Source of the DNA: Bradyrhizobium sp. PSBB068
Lineage (GTDB): Bacteria; Pseudomonadota; Alphaproteobacteria; Rhizobiales; Xanthobacteraceae
Assembly: GCA_016839165.1 (NCBI GenBank)
Contig: CP069300.1
Span: 2,790,001 to 2,854,000 of the forward strand
Direction: 5' to 3'
Length of the DNA: 64,000 bases
Position numbers and translations under genes: made by a program. This document shows, one piece after another, positions 53,322 through 63,862 of the stretch (position 1 is the first letter of the stretch; each line of letters begins with the position of its first letter). The notes beneath the pieces are model-generated. The model was not told the origin of the DNA. It ran no database searches and saw only the letters and a list, made by a program, of their open reading frames with translations.

Positions 53322-54581
53322 GTGAGCGGGACCACGCGGACCTCCGCGCTCGCACCGTTTCGCATCCGCAGCTATCGCTTCCAATGGCCGTCCGATCTGC
53401 TCACTTCCTGGGCGTTCGAGGTCGAGACGCTGGTGCTCGGCTGGTACATCATGGTCGAGACCGGCTCGGTGCTGCTGCTGACCGTGCTGGCCTCGCTGCA
53501 ATATGTCGGCACGCTGGTGGCGCCCGTCGTCGGCATGATCGGCGATCGGATGGGGCATCGCGATCTCCTTGCCGTGATGCGCTTTGCCTATACGGCGCTG
53601 GCCGGAACCATCATGACGCTGGCGCTGACCGGGCACCTGGCGCCGGTGAACGTCATGATCATCGTCGCGATCATGGGGCTGATCCGCCCGTCGGACCTCG
53701 GCGTGCGCGGCGCGCTGCTTGCCGACATCATGCCGCCCGAGCAACTGGTCGGCGCCATCAGCCTGGCGCGCACCACGCAGGACTCGGCACGCATCGCCGG
53801 CGCCTTGACCGGGGCGGGATTGTTCGCCGCACTAGGCATCGGCTATGTCTATGTCGGGATCGCCGGTTTCTATTTCATTGCCGCCATCCTGATGCTGTGC
53901 ATGAGCCGGCCGAAGTCGCACGGCGCTGTCGATCAGTCCGATATCGACCTGCCGGGCTCGAAACTGCTGCGCGACCTCAAGGAGGGCATCGTATATGCCT
54001 GGAGCGGCCCGGGCATGCGCGCCGCGCTCTGCGTCGCCTTCCTCGCCAACCTCACCGCGTTTCCGCTGACCAACGGTCTGTTGCCCTATGTCGCGCGCGA
54101 CATCTTCCACACCGACCAGACCGGCCTCGGCTATCTCTCCGCGAGCTTTGCGGTCGGCTCGCTGATCGGCTCGATCACGCTCAGCATGGCCGGCGGCGTG
54201 CGCATCGCGCGGCTGCTGATCGGCGCGACGCTCGCCTGGTACGCGATGCTGCTGGTGTTCGTCGAGCTCCGCACCATGCCGGTGGCGATGGCGTGCCTGG
54301 TGCTCGCCGGCATCGCGCAGAGCATGTCGATGATCTCGGCCGCGGTGATGCTGATGCGCAATGCCAGCGCACATCTGCGCGGCCGCGTCATGGGCGTGCG
54401 CATGATGGTGATTTACGGCCTGCCGCTCGGCCTGCTCGCGGCCGGCAGCCTGATCGATCTGATCGGCTACACCGCGACCGGCACGCTGCTCGCCGCCGCC
54501 GGCTTCATCGCGATGCTGGCGATCGCCGTGCACTGGCGGGCCGATCTCTGGCCGGTGCATGCGCCGGCGAATGCGAGGTGA
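53322..54581 (+). CDS. MFS transporter (enterobactin exporter/DHA3-like)
   Basis: About 419 residues with twelve predicted membrane segments. The start at GTG 53322 gives the N-terminus typical of this branch (TSALAPFRIRSYRFQWPSDLLTSWAFEVETLVLGWYIM). Motif A-like GMIGDRMGHRDLLAVMR and RPSDLGVRGALLADIMPPEQLVGAISLARTT of the EntS/DHA3 group are visible. Probably exports a small molecule or drug. No strong ribosome site precedes the GTG. Downstream is a short repeat and a small gene. Confidence 0.85.
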   Translation: MSGTTRTSALAPFRIRSYRFQWPSDLLTSWAFEVETLVLGWYIMVETGSVLLLTVLASLQYVGTLVAPVVGMIGDRMGHRDLLAVMRFAYTALAGTIMTLALTGHLAPVNVMIIVAIMGLIRPSDLGVRGALLADIMPPEQLVGAISLARTTQDSARIAGALTGAGLFAALGIGYVYVGIAGFYFIAAILMLCMSRPKSHGAVDQSDIDLPGSKLLRDLKEGIVYAWSGPGMRAALCVAFLANLTAFPLTNGLLPYVARDIFHTDQTGLGYLSASFAVGSLIGSITLSMAGGVRIARLLIGATLAWYAMLLVFVELRTMPVAMACLVLAGIAQSMSMISAAVMLMRNASAHLRGRVMGVRMMVIYGLPLGLLAAGSLIDLIGYTATGTLLAAAGFIAMLAIAVHWRADLWPVHAPANAR

Positions 54582-54614
54582 GGGATGAAGCGAAGCGATT
54601 CCGGGGAATTAGTT

Positions 54615-54638
54615 CCGCATGTCGCTGCGCTCATGCGG
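54615..54638. repeat. short palindromic repeat remnant
   Basis: CCGCATG-N10-CATGCGG with a 10-base loop (TCGCTGCGCT). It is followed on the other side of the small gene by TAGCCCGGATGGAGCGAA (54796-54813), a segment of another repeat type. These look like fragments of the same class of dispersed intergenic repeats, flanking the 43-codon gene. Confidence 0.6.
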
Positions 54639-54666
54639 GCTACAAGATAGCTCACGAAGTGAAGCG

Positions 54667-54798
54667 ATGATCACTGGTAAAGACATCGTCAAGTACATCA
54701 TCTGGGTGAGCTTTGTTCTAACGATTCTCGCCCTTTGCGTGACGTTCTTGCCGCGCGCAGGCCACCCCCAAACACCAAAGAGCGCTTGGCATTTGTAG
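54667..54798 (+). CDS. 43-residue small membrane protein
   Basis: ATG 54667 to TAG 54796-54798. The peptide has a short polar start (MITGKDIVKY), one hydrophobic segment (IIWVSFVLTILALCVTFLP) and a Pro/Lys-containing tail (RAGHPQTPKSAWHL). The ribosome site is weak (GAAG). The stretch is less GC-rich than the flanking repeats and has no other frame, which supports it modestly. It may be one of the small hydrophobic proteins common in these genomes. Function unknown. Confidence 0.42.
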   Translation: MITGKDIVKYIIWVSFVLTILALCVTFLPRAGHPQTPKSAWHL

Positions 54799-54835
54799 CC
54801 CGGATGGAGCGAACGGCGATCCGGCGCGGAGCCGC

Positions 54836-57115
<2,280 letters not shown>

Positions 57116-57518
57116 ATGTCCTCCTGCTGCTCTTGAGTTCTGACCCGTGCGTTTGTCCCCGAAGCGATTGCTTGTTTTGCGACACCTGCGCGCTTCGATC
57201 GACGTTCTCGATCTGAAACAGCCGTCTCGTGGAGGAGGTTAGACTAGTCAGCCAGAGCTTGCGGTCAACAGTCTGTCAGACGCGTAGCCCGGGTTGGAGC
57301 CAACAGGTCGCGCGAAGGCGCGCCCGATCAACTCTACTAGACTGCTTTTCGAAGACCAGAGTCCACCAGCGTTAGCTGTGGAGGAGATCCCGGCGTCACA
57401 TATCTGTTGACGCCCGGTGTTAGGACCGGCTTGCACCGCCCGGCATTTTCCGCGGGGTGCTCTCCGCATTGCCTGATCTATCGAATTGCTCCTCCCCCGA
57501 CAAAAAAGGCTCAGCTCC
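57116..57518. other. intergenic region, 403 bases, no gene seen
   Basis: Between the divergent molybdopterin oxidoreductase and the Asp-box protein. It contains a piece related to the dispersed repeats (GTAGCCCGGGTTGGAGCCAA, near 57286-57305). I see no clear operator and no coding frame. Promoters of both flanking genes must be here. Confidence 0.5.
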
Positions 57519-59102
57519 ATGACGCGCTTGCTCTTTGGCACTGCCGCTGCCGGTGTCCTGCTTGCGGCCGCATCGTCCGCCCATGCCGGCTCCACGCTCT
57601 CATACGTTCCGGACAGCCTGACACAATCCGTGATCGAACACGGACCGTGGACGCTGCATCAGTCCGGACATCATTTTCATCACGACGCTTCCGGCATCGT
57701 GCCGCCGGGCACGCTCACGCCGCCCTACAATCCGGCCCTCTATGGGACGCCTTATGCCGGCTATTGCTCGGCGAACGGCGAGACCACGATCAATCACGGC
57801 AAGAGCGTGATGCAGCCGTACTATTTTCCGTTCGTTCGCCGTCGCGGCGCGGTCCTTGAAGGCCTGTTCGACTATCGCCCGCGCAATGAACAGGAGGCGA
57901 CGGTCGCTGCGATCTCGACGGATTGGGGCGCGACCTGGCAGTTCAGGGGCAAGGCGCTGGCGCTCAACCCCTACTGCCCGTGGGATGCGACCGATCCGGA
58001 CAACCAGAACGTCAACGTCAACGGCGTGAAGACGGCGTACGGCTCGTCGAGCGCAAATGCCGGCGACAACGGGCTTGGCCACGCCTTCGTGCTGTCCGTG
58101 AAGGGCAAGCAACGCGTCTATCATCTCAACCGCGCCGATGGTCACATCGACAGCGATCAGCTCGTGGTCCATCCGCTGCATCGCGGCGAGGACTTCTCGC
58201 TGTTCGGACTTCCGGAACTCGGATTTGTCAGCCCGCTTGGGTCCGGCGGCTATCCCAAGCTCGAGGCTACGGCGGGTGCGACCACCGGCCTGATCGATCC
58301 CGACGCGATTCTCGGCGCCGTGCACATGGGCGAGAAGACCGCCGTCGTCTACGTCTCCAAGAACCTCACCCCCGGCGACAAGGGCTTCCCGGCCAACCAG
58401 GTGTGCCCGTCAACGCCGGCCTTCGCGCTGACCAACCTCGTCAACAAGAAGCCGCGGAAGGCCAACCATGACGTGATCACGATTCGTGTTGCAACGACGA
58501 CTGATGGCGTGAACTTCACCGACGCCGGCCCGGCGACCGGCCTCAACGACCAGACCACGGTTGCGCTGAACGGCATTCGCTGGCTCGGCAGCGGCAGCAT
58601 CCTGCGCATTCACGACGGGCGCTTCGGCATGTTCTTCGGCGCCGGAAACTGCCTGGACAACGACTCCGATGGCTTCCACTTCATCGGCTACGCCGAAACC
58701 GACAATCCGGTTCGCGGCGCCGGCGATCTCCTGAAGTGGCACGTGGTCAACGGCTTCGACAATCCGATCCTGTCCACCGACAAGGTCGTCGATCCCGCCG
58801 GCCCGCGGCCGTATCCGCTGAATGCGCCGCTCGTGAACGTTCATGGCGCAGATGCGCTGACGGCCGCGCAAGTCGCGCCCTTCGTACCGCCGGGCGAGGG
58901 CTACACCTCGAACTTCTTCAGCGGCCGGGTCTACGATCCGCAGGCGGTGCTGACCGACGAGCGGACCGTGACGATCGTGTTCGCCGGCTACAACACGCCG
59001 CAGCCGAGCAACAATCTCGGTGACTACCGGTCGATCGGCCGGTTCCAGCTTGGCGTCCGACCCGGCTACTTCATGCCGCCCTTCGTCGAGTCCGAGGACT
59101 GA
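57519..59102 (+). CDS. secreted Asp-box (sialidase-like beta-propeller) protein
   Basis: 527 residues with a signal peptide (MTRLLFGTAAAGVLLAAASSAHA) cleaved near residue 23. An Asp-box is visible as ISTDWGATWQF, with a weaker second (TTDGVNFTDAG), pointing to a multi-blade beta-propeller of the BNR/sialidase or GH43-like type. Several Cys pairs occur (GYCSANGE, NPYCPWDA). No catalytic set for sialidase (Arg triad) could be traced, so it may be a glycan-binding or an unknown secreted hydrolase. Start has AAGG nine bases upstream. A 12-bp perfect hairpin follows the stop. Confidence 0.8.
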   Translation: MTRLLFGTAAAGVLLAAASSAHAGSTLSYVPDSLTQSVIEHGPWTLHQSGHHFHHDASGIVPPGTLTPPYNPALYGTPYAGYCSANGETTINHGKSVMQPYYFPFVRRRGAVLEGLFDYRPRNEQEATVAAISTDWGATWQFRGKALALNPYCPWDATDPDNQNVNVNGVKTAYGSSSANAGDNGLGHAFVLSVKGKQRVYHLNRADGHIDSDQLVVHPLHRGEDFSLFGLPELGFVSPLGSGGYPKLEATAGATTGLIDPDAILGAVHMGEKTAVVYVSKNLTPGDKGFPANQVCPSTPAFALTNLVNKKPRKANHDVITIRVATTTDGVNFTDAGPATGLNDQTTVALNGIRWLGSGSILRIHDGRFGMFFGAGNCLDNDSDGFHFIGYAETDNPVRGAGDLLKWHVVNGFDNPILSTDKVVDPAGPRPYPLNAPLVNVHGADALTAAQVAPFVPPGEGYTSNFFSGRVYDPQAVLTDERTVTIVFAGYNTPQPSNNLGDYRSIGRFQLGVRPGYFMPPFVESED

Positions 59103-59128
59103 GGCGCGCGGAAATCCAGACTGACAAG

Positions 59129-59164
59129 GACGCGGATCGAAGTTTGGACGGCTCGATCCGCGTC
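59129..59164. terminator. convergent-gene terminator-like hairpin
   Basis: GACGCGGATCGA (59129-59140) and TCGATCCGCGTC (59153-59164), a perfect 12-base stem with a 12-base loop, followed by TTCCTATTTG on the plus strand. It lies between the stop of the secreted protein and the stop of the crotonase gene, so it could end both transcripts. Confidence 0.65.
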
Positions 59165-59174
59165 TTCCTATTTG

Positions 59175-59945
59175 CTATTTCTTGCGATCGAGAAACCCCT
59201 GCAGCAGCCGCTGCGGCTCGCCGGTCAGGAAAGACTTTCCGAACACGCCGACGCTGAGGTTCACGGACTCGGTCAGCGGCAGCTCTTCCCACTGCCGCAG
59301 CAGGTCCTTCTGGATGCGCAGCGCTTCGGGGCCGCATTCCAGCAGCGCTTTCACGGTGTGCTCGACGGCCTCATCGAGACCGCCGGGTTTTGCCACTGTG
59401 TCGATGAGACCCCAGGACAGCGCGGTCGGGGCGTCGATGTTCTCGGCGGTCATCATCAGCCAGCGGGCGCGGCCCCAGCCGATCAGCCGCGGCAGCAGCG
59501 CCGCATGAATCACCGAGGGGATGCCGACCCTGACCTCGGGCATGCCGAACATCGCGTCATGCGCCGCGACGCGGACGTCGCAGGCGGCCGCGACCTCGAG
59601 CCCGCCACCGAGGCACCAGCCGGGCAGGCGGGCGATGACAGGCGCCGGAAACTTCCGCACGGCCTCGCAGAGGTCGCGCAGGCGGCTGATGAAGCCTTCG
59701 GCGGACTTCTGATCGAGCGTCGCCATCTCCTTGATGTCGGCGCCGCCGATCATGCTGCGCTCGCTTTCGCCGGCCAGGATCACCGCGCGGATGCTGTGGT
59801 CGGCGGCCAGATGCTCGAAACCTTCGCGCACGCCGTTGGTCACGGCTGAGCTCACGATGTTCAGCTTGCCGGCGTTGCAGATGGTGAGGCGGACGACGCC
59901 TCTGCTGTCGCGGTCGATGCCGCAGTGGGGATTGAGCATGTCCAT
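59175..59945 (-). CDS. enoyl-CoA hydratase/isomerase (crotonase) family protein
   Basis: 256 residues. The oxyanion-hole strands are SMIGGADIKEMATL and PGWCLGGGLEVAAACDVRVAAHDAMFGMPEVRVGIPS, the latter with the Glu expected at the active-site position (GMPEVRVG). Start at ATG 59945 or two codons later; an upstream ATG (59990) would add a poor leader. The C-terminus carries the trimer helix. Divergent from the PaaI thioesterase; the chain-length or ring substrate is unknown. Confidence 0.87.
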   Translation of the reverse strand: MDMLNPHCGIDRDSRGVVRLTICNAGKLNIVSSAVTNGVREGFEHLAADHSIRAVILAGESERSMIGGADIKEMATLDQKSAEGFISRLRDLCEAVRKFPAPVIARLPGWCLGGGLEVAAACDVRVAAHDAMFGMPEVRVGIPSVIHAALLPRLIGWGRARWLMMTAENIDAPTALSWGLIDTVAKPGGLDEAVEHTVKALLECGPEALRIQKDLLRQWEELPLTESVNLSVGVFGKSFLTGEPQRLLQGFLDRKK

Positions 59946-60047
59946 GGAATGGTTCCGGCGCAGGAATTGATCGCGCCATGTCCCGGACAAAGCAGGTCCC
60001 TGTCAAGCATCGGTGGCTGTTGCGCTGGCGAACGCAGATATATAGAA

Positions 60048-60064
60048 TTATACACGTCATATAA
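60048..60064. promoter_or_regulatory. TTATA-N7-TATAA dyad in divergent promoter region
   Basis: TTATACACGTCATATAA in an AT-rich patch just upstream of the AAGGAG ribosome site of the thioesterase, and between it and the divergent crotonase gene. A plausible operator for the TetR regulator encoded two genes downstream. Similar AT-rich sequence (CTATTATATGATTAG) precedes the tetR start. Read by eye. Confidence 0.4.
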
Positions 60065-60075
60065 AAGGAGCCAAC

Positions 60076-60627
60076 ATGACCGCCGGCGAGACATCAGACC
60101 TTCATTCCCCCGAGTTGACGCGCACGCGCGTGGTGGAATGGCAGGCGCCTGGGCCGGTGGCAAAGGCGGCGATGCCGATGTCCGGCATCGAGGCGATGCG
60201 TGCGATCCGCGACGGCGTGTTACCGCCGCCGCCGATGGCCAGGCTGATCGGCTTCCGCGTGGCCGTAGTCGAGGAGGGGTGGATCGTGATGGAGCTCGAG
60301 CCGCATGAGAGCCTGGAAAACACCATCGGCCTGCTGCACGGGGCGACCGCCGCGGCGCTGCTCGACACCGCGATGGGCTGTGCGATCTCCACCGTGCTGC
60401 CGGCGGGCCAGACCTCGGTCACGCTCGACCTCAAGCTGACCTATCTGCGCCCGCTCTCGGTCCGCTCGGGAACCATCTCGGCCGAGGGCAAGGTGATCAA
60501 GCTCGGCCGCCAGACCAGCTACACCGAGGGCTTCGTCCGCGACGGCAGGGGCAGTCTTGCGGTGCACGCGACTGCGACATTCTCGATGCTCGGCGGGGAA
60601 CCCAAAGCGGCTGATAACGCGAAATAA
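60076..60627 (+). CDS. PaaI-type hotdog-fold thioesterase
   Basis: 183 residues with a hotdog domain: LLHGATAAALLDTAMGCAISTV (the helix with the Asp general base, in the HGG/HGA region) and SVTLDLKLTYLRPLSVRSGTISAEGKV. It hydrolyses acyl-CoA or aryl-acyl-CoA. The N-terminal 40 residues are an extension beyond the usual ~140-residue PaaI. An excellent AAGGAG site sits five bases before the ATG. Followed by a TetR gene after 60 bases; crotonase divergent. Confidence 0.88.
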   Translation: MTAGETSDLHSPELTRTRVVEWQAPGPVAKAAMPMSGIEAMRAIRDGVLPPPPMARLIGFRVAVVEEGWIVMELEPHESLENTIGLLHGATAAALLDTAMGCAISTVLPAGQTSVTLDLKLTYLRPLSVRSGTISAEGKVIKLGRQTSYTEGFVRDGRGSLAVHATATFSMLGGEPKAADNAK

Positions 60628-60687
60628 CTGCAGCATTCCCGGCGCAAAACTGCTATTATATGATTAGAAACATTCCAAGAGATCGGC

Positions 60688-61299
60688 ATGCGCTATTCGA
60701 AAGAACACAAGCAGGAGACCCACGCGCGAATCGTGAAGAAGGCCGCGACGCGGCTGCGTGAGAAGGGCGCCCACGGCATCGGCGTCGCCGACCTGATGAA
60801 GGACGCCGGGCTGACCCATGGCGGCTTCTACGCGCATTTCGACTCGCGCGAGGCGCTGGTGATCGAGGCGTTCAACTATGCGATGGACCGCGCCACCGAG
60901 CGCTGGCGCAAGGTCACCGCTGAGGTAGCGCCGGAGAAGCGGCTTTCGACCATTGTCGACGGCTATCTGTCGGCGACCCATCGCGACGACCCCGGCCAGG
61001 GCTGCGCGGTGCCGGCGCTCGGCGCCGAGATCGCCCGCGAAAGCCCGAAGACCCGCAAGGCCTTCGCGCTCAAGCTCGACCAGATGATCGACATGATCGC
61101 CGACCAGATCCAGGACGTGCCGCGCAAGACCGCGCGCAAGCAGGCGATGGCGGCGCTGGCCACTATGATGGGCACCATCGTGATGTCGCGGATCGCGGGC
61201 AATGGCGAGATGTCCGACGAGATCCTGAGCGCGGGCCGCGAGGCGACGCTGGGACGCGCCGCTGCGGCGAAGGCACCTGCGAAGAAGAAGGTGAATTAG
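60688..61299 (+). CDS. TetR/AcrR family transcriptional regulator
   Basis: 203 residues. The HTH reads GAHGIGVADLMKDAGLTHGGFYAHFDSREALVIEAFNYAM; the C-terminal ligand domain includes QGCAVPALGAEIARESPKTRKAF, as in the TetR_C_16/YcdC-like group. A ribosome site GAGAT lies upstream. Same strand as the thioesterase and probably co-transcribed or autoregulated from the AT-rich gap. It likely controls the thioesterase/crotonase genes. Confidence 0.9.
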   Translation: MRYSKEHKQETHARIVKKAATRLREKGAHGIGVADLMKDAGLTHGGFYAHFDSREALVIEAFNYAMDRATERWRKVTAEVAPEKRLSTIVDGYLSATHRDDPGQGCAVPALGAEIARESPKTRKAFALKLDQMIDMIADQIQDVPRKTARKQAMAALATMMGTIVMSRIAGNGEMSDEILSAGREATLGRAAAAKAPAKKKVN

Positions 61300-61332
61300 G
61301 CAATTCGCTTCCCCAACGTCGTCCCGGCGAAG

Positions 61333-62806
61333 GCCCTAGGGCATGCACAGATCTCTGAGGGACCATCCAGCGGCTGCGGCGTGGAAGTATTGCAGGCCGT
61401 GTTTCATAGTGATGGGGCCCGGCGGTTTGGACGATGGATAGCCGTCCCAGCCGCCGAGCCGGCCGATAATCCAGGCGGCCCAAGCGAGGCTGTCAGGCGG
61501 GTGCGGGTTTCTCAGCCGCTTGCTTTGGGCTTCGAGGTTGCGATTGAGGGCGGCAAGTGTAGCGACTTCCCCAGCATTGAAGGCAATTCGGACAGACTGG
61601 TTGTCGCGACCATCGCGCGCCTGCACAAGCTGAAGGGAGATGACTGCCGCCTTGGCCGCGATCGCGACCAGCTTGAGAAGCCGCTCGGCGGTCCCGATCT
61701 GACTGTCTTCGAGCTTGAGGCCTTGTGTCTTCAAGATGCGGAAGAACTGCTCGATCAGCCACCGCCGCTTGTACCATTCGATAATGCGCCAGGCCTCTTC
61801 TGCATTCGTCACCGGATGCGTGGTGAGCAGCCGCCAGTGCAGCGGCTCGATCCCGGCCTGCGGCTCGATCTCGCGCACATCGACCAGGATCAAGGGTAGG
61901 CTTTTCGGCAGATGGCGCAGGAACTTGGTTTGCGGTCGGGCCAGTTCGACGGCGCCGAAGCGCAGATCGAGAAGCGCAGCCCGCTCAGGCCGTTGTGCTC
62001 GCGCAGGCAATACGATGGTCCGTTGTTCGATGCTGGTCATGGCCTCGCTGGCCGCATACAGGCCACAGCCATCCGCCAGCTTGCGATCATGCATGCTCCG
62101 GGCAATGACGTGGAACTGGTGTTCTGCGGCGCAGGCGTAGAGCGCGAAGATGTCGCTCTCGCGGTCGCCCAGCATGGTCACCATCGCAGCCTTCGCCAAC
62201 AGCGGCTTGGCTGCCAGAGCGGTCGCGATCCAGCGTTGCGATTCTTTGTCCTTCAGATCGCGATTGTCGTGCGAGACGGTGCGGCGGCCCTGGCGGGTCC
62301 AGATCTCGCCGTGCAACAGGCCAAGGCAGCAGCCGCTTTCCGCGTCTGCGGCCAGCATCGGGTGCAGCAACACCCCGCGGGTGTTGCCATGACCGATCTC
62401 GCCCAAGCCACGCCGGTTTTGTGCCTTGGTGGCAAAATTGATCTCGCTGGTATCCTGGATCGCCAGCACATGGCGGCCTTCGGCCGCCATTACCGTACCA
62501 TCGCTCCAGCTTTCGATTATCCGCGTCGTCGTCACCTTGGCATTGCCGAGAAAGCGGTTGAAGCGCACCTCCCGGGCACGCATGCCTCCTGCCAGCCGTC
62601 GCAGGCAGACATCCTTGCCCGCGACCATGCATTCGACGAGCGCCGCCCCCCTTTATCGAGGCGGAGATCCCCGAACCGACCTAATGACCAGTCAATTTGC
62701 GCCAGCATGTCGACACCTCCGCCAAAGCCGAAGTGCCGCAATATGAATCACACGAAATACCGATTCGGGAATCCCCACCCAACTAGATGTGTGCATGCCC
62801 TAGGGC
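61333..62806. mobile_element. IS4/IS50-like insertion sequence inserted in a palindromic repeat
   Basis: The ends are inverted repeats GGGCATGCACA-G/C-ATCT (61340-61355 on the left; matching on the right up to 62799). GCCCTAGGGC occurs at both junctions (61333-61342 and 62797-62806); because this sequence is itself palindromic, the true target duplication could be 4 (CTAG) to 10 bases. Removing the element and one copy leaves a near-perfect palindrome with arms GTCGTCCCGGCGAA/TTCGCCGGGACGAC, so the element sits at the centre of one of the dispersed repeats. It carries a single, frameshifted transposase gene. Confidence 0.88.
61336..62708 (-). pseudogene. IS4 family (IS50-like) transposase, frameshifted
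   Basis: DDE transposase in two frames. The N-terminal part starts at ATG 62708 (MLAQIDWSLGRFGDLRLDKGG, GGAGG seven bases upstream) and meets a six-G run (62646-62651) on the coding strand. The long second frame (to 61336) carries the catalytic blocks: AIQDTSEINF (first Asp), TMLGDRESDIF (second Asp) and WRIIEWYKRRWLIEQFFRILKTQG (YREK-type Glu). One extra G in the run, or a -1 slip, would join the two. The stop TAG overlaps the CTAG at the IS boundary. It could be a damaged gene, a sequencing error or a slippage-expressed gene. Confidence 0.85.
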
Positions 62807-62828
62807 GTTCGCCGGGACGACGGAGAGA

Positions 62829-63743
62829 TTACACCCCGCTGAACAGCGCGCGTTCGGCTTCCACCGTCTCGTAGATGTAGTCCGCCACCGCGCGGATGCG
62901 GGCGAGGTCCTTGCTGTCGGCGTGCATCAGGAGCCAGAAGGTGCGGGAGATCCGCACCTCGTCGGGCAGCACCGGCTGCAGTTCGGGATGGGCTGATGCC
63001 ATGAAGTGCGGCAGCACGGCGATGCCGAAGCCGGCGATGGTGGCGTTGAGCTGCGCGATCAGGTTGGCACTGCGGAATTTCGCGGAGATCTTCGGCGAGA
63101 CCTGCGGCAGATAGTCCAGTTCCGGCGTGAACAGCAGCTCCTCGATGTAACCGACGAAGCGGTGCCGCGGCAGGTCGGCACGCGCGGCGATCACAGGCGC
63201 CTGCGCCAGATAGGCGGGTGCGGCATAAAGCCCGAGCGTGTAGTCCAGAAGCTTGCGGCCGACGATGCGGCCTTCCTTCGGCATGGTCAGGCTGATCGCG
63301 ATATCGGCCTCGCGCTTGGAGAGCGAGAACAGCCGCGCGGTGGCGACGAGTTGCAGGTCGAGATCGGGATACCGCTCGGTGAACTTGACCAGCCGCGAGG
63401 CCAGGAAGTGACTGCCGAAGCCGTCGGGCGCGCCGATCCGCACCGTGCCGGTGAGATGCGCGCGCGAGCCGCCGACCGCCTCCTGGTTGGCCACGATGGT
63501 GGATTCCATCGCCTCGGCGCTGTCGGCGACGCGCTGGCCCGCCTCGGTCAGCAGGTAGCCGGTTTTGCGCCGATCAAACAGTTTTGCGGAGAGGTGGCGC
63601 TCCAGCCGGTCGACACGCCGGATCACTGTGGCATGATCGACACCGAGCTGCTTGGCGGCAGCCGAAACCGACCCGCCGCGCACGATGGCAAGCACGAAAC
63701 GGAAGTCGTCCCAGTCGATTGTGTCGCTGCCTTGATCCTGCAT
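62829..63743 (-). CDS. LysR family transcriptional regulator
   Basis: 304 residues from ATG 63743 (MQDQGSDTIDWDDFRFVLAIVRGGSVSAAAKQLGVDHATVIRRVDRLERHLSAKLF), which is the usual N-terminus; longer frames upstream overlap the promoter. The effector domain VRIGAPDGFGSHFLASRLVKFTERYPDLDLQL... is intact. Divergent from mmsA, with a TTTATCGG/CCTATAAA near-dyad between them, so it is probably the regulator of methylmalonate-semialdehyde dehydrogenase or of valine/inositol catabolism genes to the right. Confidence 0.9.
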   Translation of the reverse strand: MQDQGSDTIDWDDFRFVLAIVRGGSVSAAAKQLGVDHATVIRRVDRLERHLSAKLFDRRKTGYLLTEAGQRVADSAEAMESTIVANQEAVGGSRAHLTGTVRIGAPDGFGSHFLASRLVKFTERYPDLDLQLVATARLFSLSKREADIAISLTMPKEGRIVGRKLLDYTLGLYAAPAYLAQAPVIAARADLPRHRFVGYIEELLFTPELDYLPQVSPKISAKFRSANLIAQLNATIAGFGIAVLPHFMASAHPELQPVLPDEVRISRTFWLLMHADSKDLARIRAVADYIYETVEAERALFSGV

Positions 63744-63764
63744 TACCGCACATCTATGGTGCAA

Positions 63765-63788
63765 TTTATCGGACTTGAATCCTATAAA
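63765..63788. promoter_or_regulatory. probable LysR operator upstream of mmsA
   Basis: TTTATCGG (63765-63772) and CCTATAAA (63781-63788) match as inverted repeats in 7 of 8 positions with an 8-base gap. It lies between the divergent LysR gene and mmsA, about 75 bases from the mmsA ATG, the normal place for an activator site. Confidence 0.45.
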
Positions 63789-63862
63789 ATGCAGGGTCAT
63801 AGGGTTTGTAAAGCGATCTCGCCGCGCGGAGCGGCGATTCACGTCTCCAAGGGAGGATATTC

